Part shown: one piece after another, positions 27,851 through 36,761 of the stretch | How the letters are laid out: every line of letters starts with the position of its first letter | Numbering within the stretch: the first letter of the stretch is position 1 | NCBI GenBank assembly: GCA_022825825.1 | Contig: JAJDWA010000042.1 | Span: forward strand, 47,167 to 111,166 | From: Candidatus Poribacteria bacterium | Lineage (GTDB): Bacteria; Poribacteria; WGA-4E; WGA-3G | Direction: 5' to 3' | DNA length: 64,000 nucleotides | Notes under the pieces: generated by a model | Databases searched by the model: none | What the model saw: only the letters and a program-made list of their open reading frames with translations | What the model was told of the DNA's origin: nothing | Translations under genes and position numbers: made by a program

Positions 27851-30388
27851 ATGCAATTTATCAAACGCTTTTCAGAAATTGACGAGGATGACTTATCACA
27901 GGTAGGTGGAAAAGGTCTGAATCTTGGAAAATTGACAAAGGCCGGTTTTTCAGTGCCGCAAGGTTTCTGTGTCACCACAGATGCCTACCGATTTTCTGTT
28001 CAAAACTTACCTGAACAGAACGCGAGTAGTGTTAAAGACGTGGTGTTAGCCCCTGAGTTAACTAAAGCAATTCTAAAAGCACGAAAAGAGTTGCGGACAG
28101 ATACAGTTGCTGTACGTTCCAGCGCGACAGCCGAAGATTTAGAAGAAGCAAGTTTTGCGGGACAACAAGATACTTTCTTGAATGTAGCGTCTGATGGACT
28201 TTTAGATGCTCTGAAAGCGTGCTGGACATCTCTCTGGTCTGAGCGGGCAATTGCTTACCGCCGGAGACAAGGCATTCCCGATGAAGGGTTAGCAATGGCA
28301 GTTGTTGTTCAAGAGATGTGCGCAGCAGATGTTTCTGGTGTGCTTTTTACTGTCAGTCCTTACGATGAGAACGTTAGTATTATTGAGTCGAATTGGGGGT
28401 TAGGCGAATCTGTTGTCTCTGGTGTTATTACGCCTGACAGTTTCCAAATCTCGCGAGAAACTGGTGAGGTATTGGAAAGAACTGTTGCCACAAAACAGGA
28501 GATGATAACAAAAACTGGTGTGAGCGAGGTTTCATCTGCGCAGCAAAATATTCCAAGTCTCACAGATGAACAGTTAAAACAATTGGAACAACTCGGTATC
28601 CAAGTTGAAACTTTCTATGGAAAACCGATGGATATTGAGTGGGCATTTACAGATGGAAAGTTTGTTTTATTACAAGCCAGACCAATTACGACACATTCGC
28701 TTGGTAAGAATGATGAAGAAATCGAAAATCTCCGCTTGATAGAGATACAGATATTGAAAACACTCTCAGACGATAATGGGACGATCTGGAGTCATCAGAA
28801 TCTTGCTGAGGTATTACCGGCTCCGTTGCCGATGACATGGGAACTTATGAGACGTTTTATGTCTGGGACAGGCGGATTAGGTAGGATGTATCGTGACTTA
28901 GGTTATTATCCAGGCAAACGGGTAGACAGAATGGGTATACTGGACCTAATTTGCGGTAGAATCTATGTTAACTTGAACCGTGAGTCAGAACTTTTATTTG
29001 AAGATAACCAGTTAGCGCACGATTTTGGAGCACTGAAGCAGAACCCTCAAAAAGCTATGTATGCGCAAGCAACATTAAATTTTAAGTATAGCTCTCCCGC
29101 ATCCTGGTTCAAACTTCCACGTTACATCATCCGTATGACTAAGATAGAGTTCCGTTTGAGAATGTTTCGCTCAAATTATGATCAGGAGTTGACAACGCAG
29201 ATATTCCCGCAGTTTCAGGAAAATGTTCAGACCGAACAAAATCTAATTTATTCTAAGCTTTCAGATGAAGAATTGATCACAAAGTTTGAAGAGTGGTGTG
29301 AGAAGACGCTGGATGACTTTGCACCAAAAGCACTTATTGCCACTGTCCTTGCTGCTCGTTCACTTCAACAGTTGGAAGCAGCCCTACAAAAATGTGTTGA
29401 TGAAACAGCGGCAAAAAACCTTGCAAGCGGGTTGATCAGCGGGATCTCCGGTAATCTTACCGTTGAAACAAATGAAAAGTTGTGGGAAGTTGCAAGGGGA
29501 CAAATTTCGCTTGCTGATTTTCTAAAAGATTATGGACACCGTGCTGTAAATGAGTTCGAATTGGCACAACCGCGGTGGCGAGAAGATACTTCATATCTTG
29601 AACAGATAATTGCATCCTTTTCTCAAGAAACGTCAGAATCTGATCGGCAGACACAAGAGAATAATCAACATTTTGCACGACAAATAGAGCAGCGCGAAGC
29701 AGCAGAAAAAGAACTTGATGAGATTATTGAAAAAAAGACAGGATTGCGGAAACAGATTGAAAGCGAACTGGATTTTACAAGACGATATATGCCTTTTCGG
29801 GAAACAGCGAAATTTTTTTGGATGCTCGGCTATGAACAGATTCGGCGTGCTTTAGTTGAGTTGGACAATCGTTATGAACTTGATGGTGGCATTTTCTACC
29901 TGGTCCCAGATGAATTAGGACGACTTATTAACGGTGAAAAATTCAGTGATGTGATTGCTAAACGCAAGACAAAACGGGAACTTTTGTTACAGATTAAAAT
30001 GCCAGATGTTATCTTTAGCGATACATTGGATAACATCGGAACATCGTTGTCATCTGAAGTATCGGACACATATACAGGGGTAGGCGTTTCTGCCGGGGTT
30101 GCTAAAGGACGGGCACGTGTGCTATTGAAACCTTCTGATATTCAACCCTCTGACCGAGATTTTATCCTCGTCTGTCCATCAACGGACCCCGCGTGGACAC
30201 CACTTTTTATCCATGCAGCAGGGTTGGTGATGGAACGCGGTGGGCTACTGTCGCACGGGGCGGTTGTCGCAAGGGAGTATGGTGTTCCGGCAGTTGCGAA
30301 CATTCCCAATGCGACCCAAAATATAACGGATGGGCAGATACTTCAGATTGATGGACAGCAAGGAACGGTTTCAATCATATCCTCTTAA
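27851..30388 (+). CDS. PEP synthase/rifampin phosphotransferase-like dikinase
   Basis: 845 residues from the ATG at 27851. N-terminal ATP-grasp domain of the PPDK type (VGGKGLNLGKLTKAGFSVP, VAVRSSATAEDLEEASFAGQ, YGKPMDIEWAF), a middle domain starting NLAEVLPAPLPMTWELM, and a C-terminal swivelling phospho-His domain GGLLSHGAVVAREYGVP (His about residue 802). There is no PEP-binding TIM barrel after the His domain, so the layout is that of rifampin phosphotransferases (Rph, about 865 residues) rather than true PEP synthase. Its substrate is therefore unclear. A TTG at 27779 also opens the frame but the extra residues show no family likeness. Confidence 0.82.
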   Translation: MQFIKRFSEIDEDDLSQVGGKGLNLGKLTKAGFSVPQGFCVTTDAYRFSVQNLPEQNASSVKDVVLAPELTKAILKARKELRTDTVAVRSSATAEDLEEASFAGQQDTFLNVASDGLLDALKACWTSLWSERAIAYRRRQGIPDEGLAMAVVVQEMCAADVSGVLFTVSPYDENVSIIESNWGLGESVVSGVITPDSFQISRETGEVLERTVATKQEMITKTGVSEVSSAQQNIPSLTDEQLKQLEQLGIQVETFYGKPMDIEWAFTDGKFVLLQARPITTHSLGKNDEEIENLRLIEIQILKTLSDDNGTIWSHQNLAEVLPAPLPMTWELMRRFMSGTGGLGRMYRDLGYYPGKRVDRMGILDLICGRIYVNLNRESELLFEDNQLAHDFGALKQNPQKAMYAQATLNFKYSSPASWFKLPRYIIRMTKIEFRLRMFRSNYDQELTTQIFPQFQENVQTEQNLIYSKLSDEELITKFEEWCEKTLDDFAPKALIATVLAARSLQQLEAALQKCVDETAAKNLASGLISGISGNLTVETNEKLWEVARGQISLADFLKDYGHRAVNEFELAQPRWREDTSYLEQIIASFSQETSESDRQTQENNQHFARQIEQREAAEKELDEIIEKKTGLRKQIESELDFTRRYMPFRETAKFFWMLGYEQIRRALVELDNRYELDGGIFYLVPDELGRLINGEKFSDVIAKRKTKRELLLQIKMPDVIFSDTLDNIGTSLSSEVSDTYTGVGVSAGVAKGRARVLLKPSDIQPSDRDFILVCPSTDPAWTPLFIHAAGLVMERGGLLSHGAVVAREYGVPAVANIPNATQNITDGQILQIDGQQGTVSIISS

Positions 30389-30397
30389 AATCGTTAT

Positions 30398-30420
30398 AAA
30401 AAAAATAGCGTTGCTTTTTT
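30398..30420 (+). terminator. Weak terminator-like hairpin
   Basis: AAAAAATAGC-GTT-GCTTTTTT just after the dikinase stop: a short stem with one bulge and a T tract. Weak by itself. Confidence 0.35.
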
Positions 30421-30473
30421 CGGATTTTAAACGTTAATCTGATAAGTACCCATCAAAACCGGAGAGATAAGAC

Positions 30474-31547
30474 ATGCTTTTTGATGTCTATTCAGAAAAA
30501 CTTCAGCAAAAACGTAGAAAAACCCGGCGCGCGTTTTTTATGTCGGTGGTTTTGCACGTTGTCGTAATAGCACTTACGGGTTTGAGTTACGTCCGGTGGT
30601 ATCGTCCGATGCTTTCTTCGGATCCTTTGGTTCAAGAAGCAATCATCGTTTCAACAGTTAAACGTTTCCACATGAGCAGTGAGCGCAAACGTTCAATGTC
30701 AAAACGCCCCCCGGTTTCACCAAATGCTGTGCGGATTACTAAGCAAAATGTGGCACAACCGATACATTCGGTACGTCCTATCACGACCAGTGCATCAACG
30801 ATAGCATTCGGAACAGACGCAGATTTACCAATGGCAGAGACATTGCTGAGTAAGAGTCCAACAGAATCGCCGGAATGGAAATCAATAGCGGCTGACCCTG
30901 TACAGGTCCCCACAATTACGTCTTCTGCTGAAACAACGCACGAACAATCTGTTGATGAATTACAACAACCGACAGAAAATGTGCCGGAACCTGTTGATAG
31001 AGATGGGATGATGGGTGAAGCATTAGAAGGAATCGCCGAAAGTGTTGCAGATACTGAAGATAGGAGTGCTGTTGATATAGTTTTTCTGCTTGACATTAGT
31101 GGAAGTATGATAGATAATATTCGTGCTGTCGGCAGACAACTTAGTCAGATGGTAACGGTATTTGAAGAAAAAGGCATTGACTTTACGCTCGGTATTGTTA
31201 TCTTTAGATACCTTGAGGGTGATACAATTATCCATCCACAGACACGGGACAGTGAAAAGTATAAAAGGTTACTAACTACACACGTAGTGGCGGCAGCAGG
31301 CGATGAACGCGCGCACAATGCAATCATAAAAGCAATCCGACGTGTCAAATTTCGGGAAGGGGTGAATCGGCGTTTTATCCTCGTAACCGACGAGGCAAGC
31401 AAGGGTTCGTATAAGTTATTAGATGTTCTGCGCCAGTGTCAACAGAACCAAATCACAGTAGATGTAATCGGCATTAATCATACGACACATCGGGCTTTAT
31501 CATCTAAAACTGGCGGACTTTGGTACCCGATTCCAATTCAGGAGTAG
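30474..31547 (+). CDS. Membrane-anchored VWA protein with TonB-like N-terminus
   Basis: 357 residues. Residues 22-42 are a membrane anchor (FFMSVVLHVVVIALTGLSYV) of the same SVVLHxxxIA type as in TonB and in the DUF4159 protein. A Ser/Thr/Pro-rich linker follows to about residue 200. The rest is a von Willebrand A domain with MIDAS DISGSM (from D207), FTLGIVIFRY and RFILVTDEAS. Such proteins present a metal-dependent adhesion site to the periplasm. GGAGA precedes the ATG. It is followed after 6 bases by an isomerase gene. Confidence 0.85.
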   Translation: MLFDVYSEKLQQKRRKTRRAFFMSVVLHVVVIALTGLSYVRWYRPMLSSDPLVQEAIIVSTVKRFHMSSERKRSMSKRPPVSPNAVRITKQNVAQPIHSVRPITTSASTIAFGTDADLPMAETLLSKSPTESPEWKSIAADPVQVPTITSSAETTHEQSVDELQQPTENVPEPVDRDGMMGEALEGIAESVADTEDRSAVDIVFLLDISGSMIDNIRAVGRQLSQMVTVFEEKGIDFTLGIVIFRYLEGDTIIHPQTRDSEKYKRLLTTHVVAAAGDERAHNAIIKAIRRVKFREGVNRRFILVTDEASKGSYKLLDVLRQCQQNQITVDVIGINHTTHRALSSKTGGLWYPIPIQE

Positions 31548-31553
31548 AATAAT

Positions 31554-32318
31554 ATGAAGTGGGCGTTAAATACGTATCAAACATGTCAAGATTGGGAACT
31601 CAAGCGGATTCTTGATGTCGCTGAGGCTACCGGCTATCACGGCGTTGAACTGTTAATGGATTACAAGCAGAAGCACGGATTTGAGTGGGATACACCAAAA
31701 GATGAATGGGATGAATTAAAATCACAGGTAGATGCGAGTAGCGTTGTGATCTCTTCGCTTACGAGTTGCCAAAATTTTCATTCAGAAAATGCTTCTGATC
31801 GCGAAGAAACTGCCCGCCGTGTTACACGTGTAATTGACATGGCAGAATTTATGGATTGTGACCATGTTCGTGTACTTGGTGACCGATATACGGATGAAAA
31901 CCGTGATGCTGTTGTTGGCTACGTGATTGATGGATTAAAGAAACTCGGTACTTACGCTGCTGATAAAGATATTACCGTCTCTATTGAAATGCACGGCTCT
32001 TTCACTGATCCAGATTCTGCGATGGAAGTGATTGAAGGTGTCCATCTTCCGAATGTCGGTTTTGTCTTTAATTCGCAATTCGTTGGTTGTGATGCGGGAA
32101 GTATTGAACCGCTCTTTTCACGTGTAGCACCTCATATTACTTCAGTTCATACGCACAAGGTAGAGGTGCCAGAAACTTTTGAACTCTACCGACAAATGTT
32201 TGAATGGCTCAATCGTATCGGTTTTTCCGGCTACATATCCAACGAATGTGCTTACACGGGGCCTGATCCCGAAAAAGTCTTAGCACTCTATGTTGGCATT
32301 TTTGAAGCTTTTATTTAA
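31554..32318 (+). CDS. Sugar phosphate isomerase/epimerase (TIM barrel)
   Basis: 254 residues, xylose-isomerase-like: MKWALNTYQTCQDWEL, TGYHGVELLMDYKQ, CDHVRVLGDRYTDEN, VSIEMHGSFTDPDSA, NVGFVFNSQFVGCD, SVHTHKVEV, GYISNECAYTGPDPE. The Glu/His metal positions are present; the usual Asp in the strand after NVGF is Asn (FNSQF), which could weaken metal binding. The ribosome binding site AGGAG overlaps the end of the VWA gene, so the two are co-translated; the reason for that pairing is unknown. Confidence 0.82.
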   Translation: MKWALNTYQTCQDWELKRILDVAEATGYHGVELLMDYKQKHGFEWDTPKDEWDELKSQVDASSVVISSLTSCQNFHSENASDREETARRVTRVIDMAEFMDCDHVRVLGDRYTDENRDAVVGYVIDGLKKLGTYAADKDITVSIEMHGSFTDPDSAMEVIEGVHLPNVGFVFNSQFVGCDAGSIEPLFSRVAPHITSVHTHKVEVPETFELYRQMFEWLNRIGFSGYISNECAYTGPDPEKVLALYVGIFEAFI

Positions 32319-32464
32319 GGGCTTGTACTGCACACACATTGGACAAATAGCAGAAAAATGGGTTTTTAAAGTAGTATGATATTGAGAGTATACTATTACA
32401 AATTGAACAAGATATATTCACGTTTTCTGTGAGTACACTTAGACATAATAATGGAGTTCACTAA

Positions 32465-33946
32465 TTGCACTACAAACGTTTAATATTTATTTTAATTGAT
32501 GGAGCCCCTTATGAAATTTTTAAATCTTTGGTGGAAAACGGAGATCTACCAAATATCAAGAAACACGTGGCTGATCAAGGTTGTCTAAAAAAGGCAATCT
32601 CTGTCTTCCCATCAACAACGGGGCCTGCTTTAATTCCCCACTTTATGGGAGTGTATCCTGGTACAGTGAATATCCCTGGTAATCAGTGGTTATCTAAATC
32701 GCATTATTATCACCCCTATCGCTTCAAGCGTCCCGGCGTCTGTAATTATTTAGGAATTGATAAATCGTATTTTGAAGAAGACTTGCCTCCCGACATGCCG
32801 ACCCTGTTTCACTATTTCTCTCCTGCAAGTAATATTTACATTCGAATCACTCGCGGGTGTCCACCCGCTGGCAATTTGACACGAGGGATTAAACCTCTTA
32901 TGTTTGCCTACGGTTATTTATCCAATCATTGGAGATACATTGATCAGGTTGCGGGAGATCGTCTATACAAAGCTGTTGAAGCGGGGGATAATTTTGTGGC
33001 GTGCATCTTTCCGACAGTTGATGCCCTCTCACACTCCATAACGACACAAGCACCCCGTATCATTCAGCTTTACCGAGAAATCGATGCCAGAGTTGGGGAC
33101 ATCGTACATATTTTACAAAAGACAAATACCCTGGAAGAAACGCTCATTCTGATCACCAGTGACCATGGAATGAGCAATACACATACACATATAGATATCC
33201 CGCAACATTTAGACGATGGTGGATGGCGGTGTGTGCATTACCCAAATGTCTGGAAGCAATTTGTTGAAGCCGCGAGTATGGTTTCAGGAAATGGAATGTC
33301 ACATCTTTATTTTAAAAACAGTCATAACGGAAGAGGATGGGGAGAACCTATGACTTTTGAGCAACTCCACAAAATGGGGGTTGTTAGCTCTTTAATTGAA
33401 CTTGAAGGATTGAGATTCGTTGCGGGACAAAGTGAAACGGGAAACATCATTGTCCAAAATAAAAACGGACAAGGAATAATATCTTGGCATTCAGAAGAGG
33501 CAAATAACAATAGCTCACCAAGTATAACGACAACTAATGAATGCTCAGATTCGCTGCGTTTTTCCTACAAATTTACAGGAACAGATCCCCTCGGTTACGG
33601 CGTTTCTTATGAAAATTTATCCTCCACAGAAGCATTACAGCTGACATACGACAGTCCGTCTCCAGATGGCATAGTTCAATTGTGGCAGATTTTCAAGAGC
33701 GACCGGACCGGCGACCTTGTTCTAAATGCCGAGAGTGGTTACGATCTTAGATCCCGCTATAAAATCATGGACCATCGCGCCTCTCACGGTGGTTTAATTC
33801 CGGAACATTTATACATCCCGCTTGCGTCAAACCATCCCTTAGATGAGCGTTACATACGGTCTGTGGATATATTTCCAACGGTATTAAATTTATGTGGGCA
33901 CACTATCGATCACGCGTACCGAATTGATGGAAGAATTGTCAAATGA
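32465..33946 (+). CDS. Alkaline phosphatase superfamily protein (type I phosphodiesterase)
   Basis: 493 residues of the nucleotide pyrophosphatase/phosphodiesterase type: LIFILIDGAPYEIFKSL (metal Asp), FPSTTGPALIPHFMGVYPG (Thr nucleophile), PTVDALSHSI (metal Asp and His), ITSDHGMSNTHTHID (metal Asp-His), and MDHRASHGGLIPEHLYIPL near the end. These enzymes cleave phosphodiesters or phosphonates; the natural substrate cannot be told. No signal peptide, so probably cytoplasmic. Start is TTG with GGAG upstream. The region about 330-420 is less conserved. Confidence 0.82.
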   Translation: MHYKRLIFILIDGAPYEIFKSLVENGDLPNIKKHVADQGCLKKAISVFPSTTGPALIPHFMGVYPGTVNIPGNQWLSKSHYYHPYRFKRPGVCNYLGIDKSYFEEDLPPDMPTLFHYFSPASNIYIRITRGCPPAGNLTRGIKPLMFAYGYLSNHWRYIDQVAGDRLYKAVEAGDNFVACIFPTVDALSHSITTQAPRIIQLYREIDARVGDIVHILQKTNTLEETLILITSDHGMSNTHTHIDIPQHLDDGGWRCVHYPNVWKQFVEAASMVSGNGMSHLYFKNSHNGRGWGEPMTFEQLHKMGVVSSLIELEGLRFVAGQSETGNIIVQNKNGQGIISWHSEEANNNSSPSITTTNECSDSLRFSYKFTGTDPLGYGVSYENLSSTEALQLTYDSPSPDGIVQLWQIFKSDRTGDLVLNAESGYDLRSRYKIMDHRASHGGLIPEHLYIPLASNHPLDERYIRSVDIFPTVLNLCGHTIDHAYRIDGRIVK

Positions 33947-34117
33947 TTTGAGATTGGAATCCAGAACAATTTAGTTTCTTAAAGTACTAAATCCACAATT
34001 GCGAACCATGCAAGCAGCTTCACAAATCCCCTATAGTGTTGTGTCAAGTTTCAAATTGTGGGTATCGGTGATAGTCGGGAATCGGAGTTCTGTCGGAGAA
34101 TACATATCTTTTGTAGG

Positions 34118-34132
34118 GCGATCTCCGATCGC
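34118..34132. repeat. Palindrome GCGATC-TCC-GATCGC
   Basis: Perfect 6-base arms inside GTAGGGCGATCTCCGATCGC, between the phosphodiesterase and oxidoreductase genes. The GTAGG flank is shared with other palindromic repeats of the window. Confidence 0.6.
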
Positions 34133-34202
34133 GACCTGCAATATAAATGTAGACACGCCACTTATACCGAGCTCACGTTATAGTAGAGGTGCAAAATTAG
34201 AA

Positions 34203-35363
34203 ATGGCAAAAAAATTAAAAGCAGTTGTAGTTGGTGCGGGTTGGTCCGCAGAAGGACACACAAAAGCGTTTCAACATTACGGTGTTGAGGTGCTTGCTAT
34301 CTGTGCGCGTAAACCGGATATAGTGCAGAAAGTTGCCTCTGGATTAGGCGTACCTGATGCTTCAATTGATTGGCGAAAAAGTTTGTTGGAGCATAAACCC
34401 GATATTGTTGCGCTTACAACACCCGCTATTTTGCGAACAGAGGTCATTGAATTAGCCGTGGAACTCGGCTGCCATATTGTATGTGAAAAACCGTTGGCAC
34501 TTAACGCTGAGGCAGCAGGGCATATCTATAATCTCATCAAAGACACGGGACTAAAACACGCCTTCGCTGCAACACATCTATATGATCCAAGTGTTGCTTA
34601 TGTGCGTCAACTACTGGCGCAGGAAAAAGTCATCGGTGATTTAACAGCCGTTGACATCGGATATACCCGCAGGCTTCCAGGAGGTCCGCCTTCAGATATG
34701 ATTAAGCCGTGGAATTGGATGAGTTCACTGGCACATGGGGGCGGCGCTCTGAACAATGGACTTACACATCGCCTCGGCATGCTTGAACGGATGACAGGCA
34801 TGAAAACCGTGTCTGCGGTGGGTGAGGCAAAAATCTATCCGAGGAAAGCCCCAATCGTCCCAGAAATCCGCGACTGGCGGGTGTGGCGAAGCACGATGAT
34901 CACGCGCGAAGAAGCATCAAAACTTGAGTGGCGAGAATGTGATGCTGAATGGGATTATTCCGCGTTCTTTAAGTTAGCACATCCACACCCTGATACCGGC
35001 AATTCTATCCTTGCTACAACGCGTACACATCCGGGTGTGCCATCACATAAACCCACTGGCGGTTGGTTTTTCTACGGCACGCACGGAACATTGGTTGCCA
35101 GAGGCGGGCACATTCTACATCCTATTACAAAACACGTCGGTGAGGAAACTGAAGAGCTATCTGTTCCGCAAAATTTAACAGACGATCTGCCACAAATCGG
35201 AGATGAAATCCAAAACAAATGGACTGCACTTGTCCGTGATTTCCTTGCGGATATTGAGGGGCATCCGCACGAACCGTATTTGACGTTTCATGATGGGTGG
35301 CGTTACCAGATCGCTATTGATGCTATACGGGAAAGCAAAGGATGGGCTACAATGCCTGATTGA
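34203..35363 (+). CDS. Gfo/Idh/MocA family oxidoreductase
   Basis: 386 residues from the ATG at 34203. N-terminal Rossmann fold for NAD(P) (AVVVGAGWSAEGHTKAF), the catalytic EKP motif (HIVCEKPLAL), then a C-terminal alpha/beta domain (TAVDIGYTRRLPGG, GGGALNNGLTHRLGML). Members oxidise or reduce sugars, inositol or similar polyols. The frame is open for 68 codons upstream, but that part carries a palindromic repeat and shows no family likeness, so it is not coding. It fits a sugar-catabolism gene content with the four isomerases, though none is adjacent. Confidence 0.88.
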   Translation: MAKKLKAVVVGAGWSAEGHTKAFQHYGVEVLAICARKPDIVQKVASGLGVPDASIDWRKSLLEHKPDIVALTTPAILRTEVIELAVELGCHIVCEKPLALNAEAAGHIYNLIKDTGLKHAFAATHLYDPSVAYVRQLLAQEKVIGDLTAVDIGYTRRLPGGPPSDMIKPWNWMSSLAHGGGALNNGLTHRLGMLERMTGMKTVSAVGEAKIYPRKAPIVPEIRDWRVWRSTMITREEASKLEWRECDAEWDYSAFFKLAHPHPDTGNSILATTRTHPGVPSHKPTGGWFFYGTHGTLVARGGHILHPITKHVGEETEELSVPQNLTDDLPQIGDEIQNKWTALVRDFLADIEGHPHEPYLTFHDGWRYQIAIDAIRESKGWATMPD

Positions 35364-35401
35364 ATGCAAAGTATAAGTGTTTTTCTTAGAGGTAGATATA
35401 A

Positions 35402-36559
35402 ATGTCCGAAAAGCATGGGGAAACGATTGCAGCGCGAGAATTTCTTGAAATGTTAGCAGGCGATGCCTCACACATAACCCTGAACAATTGCACGATAGAA
35501 GGCGTTATTGACCTACATGCCACAGAACTTGAACGCAACGAAAACGATCAGATATGTATTGATAAAACGCTATCTTGTATCGGATGCACTTTCAAAAACA
35601 TTGTCAATTTCCGAAGAGTCGTTTTCCAACAAGAAATTTCCTTCCGCCGCGCTGTCTTTGAGGCAGACCTCGATTTTGACGAAGCCACGATGCAACATCA
35701 TTGCGAATTTAGAGAGGTTATGTTCCACGGTCGTGCCGACTTCCATAGTGCCGTTTTCCATAAAAGCGTTAGTTTTTGGCGTGCAAAATTTCACAATGTC
35801 GCAGATTTCCACCAAGCAGAATTTCACAATAACACCGTTTTCCATGAAGCACAATTCCAAAAGGAAGCGAACTTTAGCCGTGTGCTTTTCCAACAGACAC
35901 TTGACTGCACAGGCACAAACTTTGCAGGCGTAGCTGTTTTTAATCGGGCAACATTCTTTGGTACCACCCGTTTTACAGCTGCCAAATTTGCTGCTGTTGC
36001 CTCATTTCGCGATGTTCAGTACACCTCTAACACAATCCGCCAATCAATTATCAGTAAGTTCACCAAAAATTCAAAGAAACTGACTGAATTCTATTTAGAT
36101 AGCCAACATGTAGACGAAGTCGCCAACCCGTTTTTCAAGCGGTATGTCGCAGACCAGCAGTTTATCCGCGCCTTCAATAAAGCGAATCCGATGTTGGCGC
36201 GTTTATGGCGATGGAGTTCCGATTATGGACGGAATTTAGGACTTTGGGCGTTCTGGTCGATTTTCTTTGCTTTTCTGTTTGCGTTAGCCTATATGCCATT
36301 TCCATCGTGGATGCCAGAGTGGGTACAGGATTGGTCGCCACAATTTCATCAAGCAACAGGTAAGTATAGTGGGGAACCGCTAACGTTTTGGAATTCCTTC
36401 TATTTCAGCGTTGTCACCTTTACAACGCTCGGTTTCGGGGATGTTGTTGCAGACAATGCTACGGCGCGTCTGCTTGTAACGCTGGAAGTAATCTTTGGGT
36501 ATCTGATGTTGGGCGGGTTAATCAGTATCTTTGCGAATAAATTGGCAAGTCGGAGTTAG
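35402..36559 (+). CDS. Pentapeptide-repeat protein with two-TM potassium-channel-like pore
   Basis: 385 residues. Residues about 60-210 are pentapeptide-like repeats with Phe at the centre (FRRVVFQQEISFRRAVFEAD and similar), predicted to form a four-sided beta helix in the cytoplasm. Residues about 280-385 are two membrane helices (LGLWAFWSIFFAFLFALAYM and a final VTLEVIFGYLMLGGLISIF) around a pore loop FTTLGFGDVV, which matches the TxGFGD filter of Ion_trans_2 K+ channels. A folded rod thus takes the place of the usual RCK or cyclic-nucleotide gate. Ribosome binding site GAGGT upstream. 38 bases after the oxidoreductase gene. Confidence 0.82.
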   Translation: MSEKHGETIAAREFLEMLAGDASHITLNNCTIEGVIDLHATELERNENDQICIDKTLSCIGCTFKNIVNFRRVVFQQEISFRRAVFEADLDFDEATMQHHCEFREVMFHGRADFHSAVFHKSVSFWRAKFHNVADFHQAEFHNNTVFHEAQFQKEANFSRVLFQQTLDCTGTNFAGVAVFNRATFFGTTRFTAAKFAAVASFRDVQYTSNTIRQSIISKFTKNSKKLTEFYLDSQHVDEVANPFFKRYVADQQFIRAFNKANPMLARLWRWSSDYGRNLGLWAFWSIFFAFLFALAYMPFPSWMPEWVQDWSPQFHQATGKYSGEPLTFWNSFYFSVVTFTTLGFGDVVADNATARLLVTLEVIFGYLMLGGLISIFANKLASRS

Positions 36560-36579
36560 GTTATATCTAAGGTTATTTA

Positions 36580-36608
36580 TTGACAACTTTTGTCATAAGG
36601 ATTATTAT
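36580..36608 (+). promoter_or_regulatory. Sigma70-type promoter for the WD40-dockerin gene
   Basis: TTGACA, 17-base spacer, TATTAT; eleven of twelve consensus positions. Gives a leader of about 150 bases. Confidence 0.7.
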
Positions 36609-36761
36609 ATTACCACAGTTGAAAAATTGGTATTTTAATATCGTATGTGAAGATAAGCACAATACCTCAAACATTTAATGGTATCGCAAAATAGATTTGT
36701 GTGAAAGCGTTTCAAACCGTCCCGCAAAGGTTGAAGATCAACTTTTAAAAAGGAGAGCTAT

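Noticed and set aside
33999..34202. 68-codon upstream extension of the oxidoreductase
   Set aside because: Contains a palindromic repeat and no resemblance to Gfo/Idh/MocA proteins, which begin at the Rossmann motif just after 34203.
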